NCBI GenBank assembly: GCA_019828595.1
Contig: JAHQRK010000004.1
Span: forward strand, 1,054,001 to 1,118,000
Direction: 5' to 3'
Length of the DNA: 64,000 nucleotides
From: Aphanomyces cochlioides
Lineage: Eukaryota > Oomycota > Saprolegniomycetes > Saprolegniales > Verrucalvaceae
Shown here one piece after another: positions 59,162-64,000 of the stretch. Every line of letters starts with the position of its first letter. Within the stretch, counting starts at the first letter, position 1. The notes below the pieces were generated by a model. That model searched no databases. It was given only the letters and a program-made list of their open reading frames with translations, and was not told the origin of the DNA. A program made the translations under genes and the position numbers.

Positions 59162-62100
59162 GGGAGAATGTGGTCGGGTTGGAGGAAGGCGGCAAGTTGG
59201 GTAAGGCGCTTGGGGTCTTCGTAAAAGTTGGATGGCAGGTTGAGATGCTTGGTAGGAAGAATGGACGAGCTGACAGCTGGAGAAGCTCTGATCTTAGCCG
59301 ATTTCGAAGTCGCAAACGCCAACAAGATCGGACTCGAGTCAGGGTGAATCATCCAGTGCCATTCCATCCATTCAGAGCTTGGCGTCGGCAAATGGAACAC
59401 GGGAGCATCCTCTTCAGAAACAATCTCAAACAATCGTGATAACTTGGTCACCAAGATTGAGATCCATTGTTTCGTTGGAGGGACAAAATTGGCTTGGCGG
59501 CAGGCACGGTTGATTTTGTCGAACAAGATCGAAGCTGGCCAAACTCGCTGACACGGAGTCAACAAATGCGACAACTTCGTGATGTGAAGCGAAGCCAATA
59601 CATTGGCTTGGTCTTGCGTCGATGTAGAGCACTGATCGTATAGGTCTTCGAGTCCAGGCAAATACGAGTTGTGCCAAAGGGGAATATCCAAAGATGAGAT
59701 GTGATTTGGACAGCCGTACGGAGTCCAGCGGGATTCAAACCAGCTACTCAATAAGGCTTTCCACATTGGAGTGATATTGGGATTCTTGTACAGTTGTCTG
59801 ATGAATGCAGAAGAGCCATTTGCCAAGAGGAGATCTGGGGGGAACCCCATGGATGAAAAGCCTTTTCGAGGAGAGTATAGCCCGGCGTAATCCAGGCGGA
59901 CATGGCAGACTTGCGGGGTGGGGTGGTGATGGCTTGAATGCATCTGATCATGACAGAGCGGTTGTGTTGTTGCCATAAAGCAAGTGCATGGTGCAGGCCT
60001 AAGCCACCGGACTTCTTCGGCATGAATAGGATCTCCTTTTTGATCAAACGGAGGCCATGGACAGAGGAGGATGGGTTGATTTCTTCACCATGCATAAATT
60101 GAAGCATGGCCTTGTCGATCTTTTTGGCCAGGTCTTTGTCGGCAGGGACAAAAGCCAGTTGGTACCATAACACAGGCAGACATATGCTGTGCAGGATAGT
60201 GACTTTTCCGGCCATGGTTCGAGCCTTGTAGAGCCACAAAGACAAGCGAGCCACAAACTTCTCAAACACGTAATTGAAACGTGCCAATGGAGAAAGATTG
60301 GGCGCAACCAAGATACCAAGAGCCTTCACGGGACTGTCGGAAGTAACTTGTAGTGAGGCAAGGTTCCCATTCAACTGGCTATAGGTCAGAATCTGTGTCT
60401 TGTCGACGTTGAGTCGGAAACCAGACTTGTCGCAAAAGGTTTGAACCAATGCAAGCTGCCGGTGGAGGCACGTCTCATTTGCAGCATAGAGTTGCGAGTC
60501 GTCGGCAAAGTAACTCCCAGTGTGGTAGCGATCCCCACACTTGATGCCATAGTTGGAGTGTTGCCGTAGGAGTTGGCACATCGGTTCCAAAGCGATCACA
60601 AACAGAAGTGGCGACAGTGGATCACCTTGCAACACACCGCGTGAGATGTGAACTGGCTTGGACAAGAAGCCGTTCACCAAGATGCGAGACTTGCGGCCCG
60701 AGTACAGTACGCGAACCATGTCAACAAAGGTTTCGGGAAAGCCATAGTGACGGAGGACGCGGAGCAAGTACGCGTGGTCCACGCGATCAAAAGCTTTCTC
60801 AAAGTCAAGCAGTGCCACCATCGAGGACGGACTGTGTAGTTTGATGTGGTGCAGCATGTCATCCAGTCGTGCAATATTGGTTTGGATATTGCTTCGACGG
60901 ATAAAGCCTTGCTGGTCCGGGTGGATGATGTGTCGAATGTGGCGCTGGAGTCGATAAGCCAGAATACTCGTCAGGATTTTCACATCCGTGTTGAGTAGGC
61001 TAATGGGCCGATAGTTCTTGGCTTGTGACTTGGGGCCTTTCTTGTGCAGCAACACCAGCGTACTGACAAGTTGCATGGGAGTCAAGCGAGGGTGAGAATG
61101 GAGCTGGTGTGTGAATAGCAGCTCCAATCCCAACGACCACTTGTGAGGTGCAAGTGTGAGGACTTCGAATGGCAGAGCATTGGGACCTGGCGCTGAGTTC
61201 GAACAGCTGTGTCGAATAGCATGATAGAACTCGTTGGCGCGCGAGGGAGCCGACAGCTCTTTCTGGGCTTGCTCTGGCAGTTGCTTGTGTCGAGTCAATG
61301 GGGTCAGAAATGACGACACTTCGTCTCCAGATCGCTGCACCTCGGGAGCTGCAAACAAGTCCTTGTAGTTGTCGACCAGGATGTCAGACATGCCTTGTTG
61401 ATTGGAGACAACATTTCCATTGACATCCACCAACTCTTTGAAGACTGTCTTCTTCAAGGGGGTAGGGACAGGGGACATGAAGTGGAACTTGGACGAGCGC
61501 TCTGCTTTGTACAAGTGAAGTTGGAACGCCTGGTCTTGACGAAACTGCTTGTCTCGATCTTGCAGCTCGTGAATTTGCTTTTGAAGGTCTCGCACTCGAT
61601 CCACCAGCACTGAATCTTGACGCATGTTGGGGACTTGCAAAAGCGAAGCGATCTCGACAGCTAACTTCTTCAACGGCAGATGTTGTTTCTCCAATCGTTG
61701 AGAATGGAATTCTTTGAGTTGGGAGCGGATATCATTGACCAGCATGTCGTAGGCCTTGGAGATATTGTGGAATGTTGGAGACTTGTCCAAAAATCGATCC
61801 AGACATCCATGAACAATCTCGGCCGCTCGTGGTAGACGAAGTAGCCAAGTTGGGGCTTTCCATGATCCAGAGCCATGGCGCAATGTGTGACGCTTTGTGA
61901 TGATACGACAAGCCACGTGGTCAGCCTGTGGAACGTGTGGCATGTGCGTCGCCTTCCAATGACGAAGACCCGCCAAGGTGGACGAACAAAAGATGTAGTC
62001 AAGTCGGTTGGTGAGTGTGGGACTTGTGAAGGTTCTTGCCACGGGGTTTTGACGGCGAAACAGATCCACCAGAGACAAACTGTGCATCCATTGTTCCAGT

Positions 62101-62747
62101 TGAAGGGTGCCGGCCATGGTGGAGGTACTGGGTCTCAACGAATCCAAATCTTTGTTGAGAGTGCAGTTGAAATCTCCTCCAACAATGTGGAGCGCATGTG
62201 GAGGAAAGTCGCGTGGCAATTCTTCGAAGTAACTTGCTCGTTCTTGGAAGGCTGCCGGCGCATAGATATTGTGGAGAACGACTGTCAGTGGACCCAGAGT
62301 ACATCGCACTTGTAGATAACGACCACGAAGCACTGAGTTGTCATGAGGGACTTGAGTGGCGTTCTTCAAAGGAGAGTGAGGATGTATCAACGTAGCCAGA
62401 CCTCCAGTGGCTGGCGACGTGGATACTTCAGGGTAAATAGGCTCTTCAAAGAACAAAGAGCCTTCGTGGTTTGTGATGCGTTGCCAATGGAACGCAACAC
62501 GGTCGTGGAGACTTGGCGTGCGGAAACGGGTTTCTTGGATAAAGGAAACGTCGTGAACACTTGATAGTTTGTCGAGGATGTACCGATGACTGTTGGAGAA
62601 GCCATTGGTGTTGAGGGAGATGATTTGTGGGTCCCAGTCCACGAGTTCAGTTGGGACATCGGAGAAGTTGTTGTCAATCATCACGAGTACAGATGAAAAT
62701 GAGTAGAATGGAGGGGTCAGAGGGGAGGTTGAAATGGATTGAAGCAC
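59162..62747 (-). pseudogene. LINE ORF2: endonuclease plus reverse transcriptase, frameshifted and 3'-truncated
   Basis: The likely initiator is the ATG near 62679 (MIDNNFSD). The first ~230 codons form an apurinic-type endonuclease (ISLNTNGF, IQETR, GGDFNC, RLDYIF). After a linker comes the reverse transcriptase: KNYRPISLLNTDVKI, LDFEKAFDRVDH, GVLQGDPLSPLLF and the catalytic YFADDS near 60500. A shift in a G/C run around 59845 moves the frame; the original reading continues in the other frame (GFPPDLLLANGSSAF...) to 59162. Without the shift it would continue into the zinc-binding region seen in the 19.9-20.9 kb copy. Motif order fits the L1/Tx1 group. Confidence 0.88.
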
Positions 62748-62759
62748 GAGATAGAAGCC

Positions 62760-64000
62760 TTAGAGTTGATCGTCCTCCAAATCGAGGGGATCAATTTCGT
62801 CGGCGTTCATGGAGTGGTGAGCTTTGCTGCAGAGCTCGTCGATGTGGTAATTGTTGGTGATGCTTTTGAGCATCGAGATGGCCGACAAGACGGGAGCCGG
62901 CAAAGTGAACTTCTCGAGATTGTCGCTGAAGTTTTCGATCAAAGCAAACAGCGACCAGTCCGTCAAGCAGTTGGTGTCAGGCAATCTTGTTGCTTCTTGG
63001 TTCAATAGAACAGTCAGTGCCTCCGAGTTTGTGTAGAGGTCTGGGGCCCGATTTGAGAGGAATAAGTCAATCGTAGCAAGTGCAAAGAGGATGCGCTTGA
63101 TCTCTGGTATGTCCGTGGTCAATTCTTCCAAGATTTCTGACGGGTGAATCTTGTATTGAGCCATGAAGTTGACGTGATGTTTGTAGTTGTGAGGCTTGCC
63201 TTGAGCTTTTAACAAAGCCATCTTGCGCTCAATAGTCTTGGTTGCAACAAGTGACTGAAACAAACTGAGGTCTTCATCTTGTGCGTACATAGCATGTGCA
63301 ACGAGCTGAGGGTCATCTCGCAAAATGCGTTGACATTCGGTGATACTGCCTTCGACTTTCTTATCTCGAATGATCTTCTTCGCCAATTCGAGGTGGGCTG
63401 CAGCAGACTTGTTAAGTCGTTGTTTCTTCGCTTTGCCTTTGGTCTTTTTCGGGCGTGGCGCACTTGAATCTTCCAATACAATTCGAGGCACTGCAAAGTC
63501 TTCAAACGAGAGTTCCACGTCGTCTTCTTCGAGGATATGAAAACGGTTGGATGTCGGCAGGGGATCCAAACGTGGGGACGAAGGCTAAGTACGTTTTGGA
63601 GCTGGTCCAGACCGGTAGCCCGTTACCAATTGAAGGTCCAGCGAGTTCTTGGGCTGCTCACTTGGTGGAGCAAGAGCGGGCGATTCGTTGGTAGACATTT
63701 CCACATCTTCTTGTTGTTTGTCTTGTCCATTGTTGTTAGGGGGATCGCTGTCACCAGACATATCGACATCAGAGCCATGAGAAGGAGCTGTTGGCTGTGG
63801 TTGTTCATCTTGACCATCTCCAGAGGCCTCAGTTGAGACGGCCTTGCCTTCCGCATTTGTTCCAGGGTCTTGATCATGATCGTCTCCATCATGTTCAGGA
63901 TCTTTTTCTCCTGACGGAGGAGATTTTGCCGCTGCCTTGGCCGCTTTTGCCTTCGCTTTTTCAGCCTTGGCCTCTGCACGTCGTGAAACAATCGACGGAG
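62760..64000 (-). pseudogene. LINE ORF1 (partial) with in-frame TAG
   Basis: The frame is open from the window edge, giving an Ala/Lys/Glu-rich coiled segment, then an acidic and Pro/Gln-rich linker, interrupted by TAG at 63587-63585. The same frame continues for ~270 codons (NRFHILEEDDVELSF..., a KKTKGKAKKQRLNK basic patch, and a helical domain) to TAA 62762-62760. No CCHC knuckle or RRM is evident. In LINEs of this kind ORF1 is an RNA-binding chaperone; that role is assigned here by position only. Confidence 0.65.

Larger units (their letters stand above)
59162..64000 (-). mobile_element. L1-like LINE with ORF1 and ORF2 (3' end cut by copia, 5' end outside window)
   Basis: The element reads leftwards and continues beyond the right edge of the window. 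ORF1 ends at 62760 and ORF2 starts within ~70 bases. Its last ~190 codons and 3' untranslated region, known from the copy at 19731-20935, are missing because the sequence switches to copia LTR at 59161/59162. It is inactive: ORF1 has a nonsense codon and ORF2 a frameshift. Confidence 0.88.

Noticed and set aside
19731..64000. One LINE split by insertion of the satellite and copia
   Set aside because: The two LINE pieces overlap by ~510 bp with about 2% difference, and the left piece has its own target-site duplication, so they are separate copies.

Overview
This is eukaryotic nuclear DNA. The genes are cut by very short GT-AG introns (35-52 bp, found by joining reading frames). The set includes basal-body and flagellar-type coiled-coil proteins, coilin, an FKBP and a MAP3K-epsilon/SepA-type kinase. 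Together with copia and L1-like retroelements this suggests a flagellated stramenopile, most likely a saprolegnialean oomycete of the Aphanomyces type. The organism is inferred; no species marker is visible.

Region 1, about 1-17.5 kb, is a compact gene cluster. It holds the 3' end of an eIF4G-like gene (+); a 563-aa TPH-like coiled-coil protein (-, 9 exons); a 489-aa CCDC77 homologue (+, 9 exons) sharing a 297-bp divergent intergenic region with the coiled-coil gene; a DUF455 ferritin-like/glycosyltransferase fusion (-) whose stop codon directly abuts that of CCDC77; a coilin homologue (+, 3 exons); an unrecognised protein with RFxV/I-type motifs (+); a CEP164-like WW protein (+, 5 exons); an FKBP (-); and a 1,052-aa Cdc7/SepA/MAP3K-epsilon kinase (-, 18 exons). 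For the multi-exon models whose full set of exons could be assigned, the exon lengths sum to a multiple of three. Two 250-bp copies of a MITE-like element lie just upstream of coilin and of the kinase, in the same orientation relative to each gene.

Region 2, about 17.8-19.5 kb, is decayed mobile DNA: a probable Crypton-like tyrosine recombinase remnant with a perfect 42-bp palindrome, then an unrecognised ORF that runs into satellite sequence.

Region 3, about 19.55-54.70 kb, is a 196-bp tandem satellite of about 172 nearly identical copies. Near its left edge it is interrupted by a 5'-truncated LINE flanked by a 9-bp target-site duplication.

Region 4, 54.70-59.16 kb, is a frameshifted Ty1/copia element. 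Its primer-binding site matches the anticodon arm of initiator tRNA-Met. Its two partial LTRs are complementary halves of one LTR sharing a 43-bp overlap, as if the element were circularly permuted. Region 5, 59.16 kb to the end, is a second L1-like LINE (-), decayed, with ORF1 and ORF2, cut off at its 3' end by the copia LTR. A homogeneous nucleosome-sized satellite beside copia and LINE elements makes the right half a candidate heterochromatic or (peri)centromeric block; this is a hypothesis.
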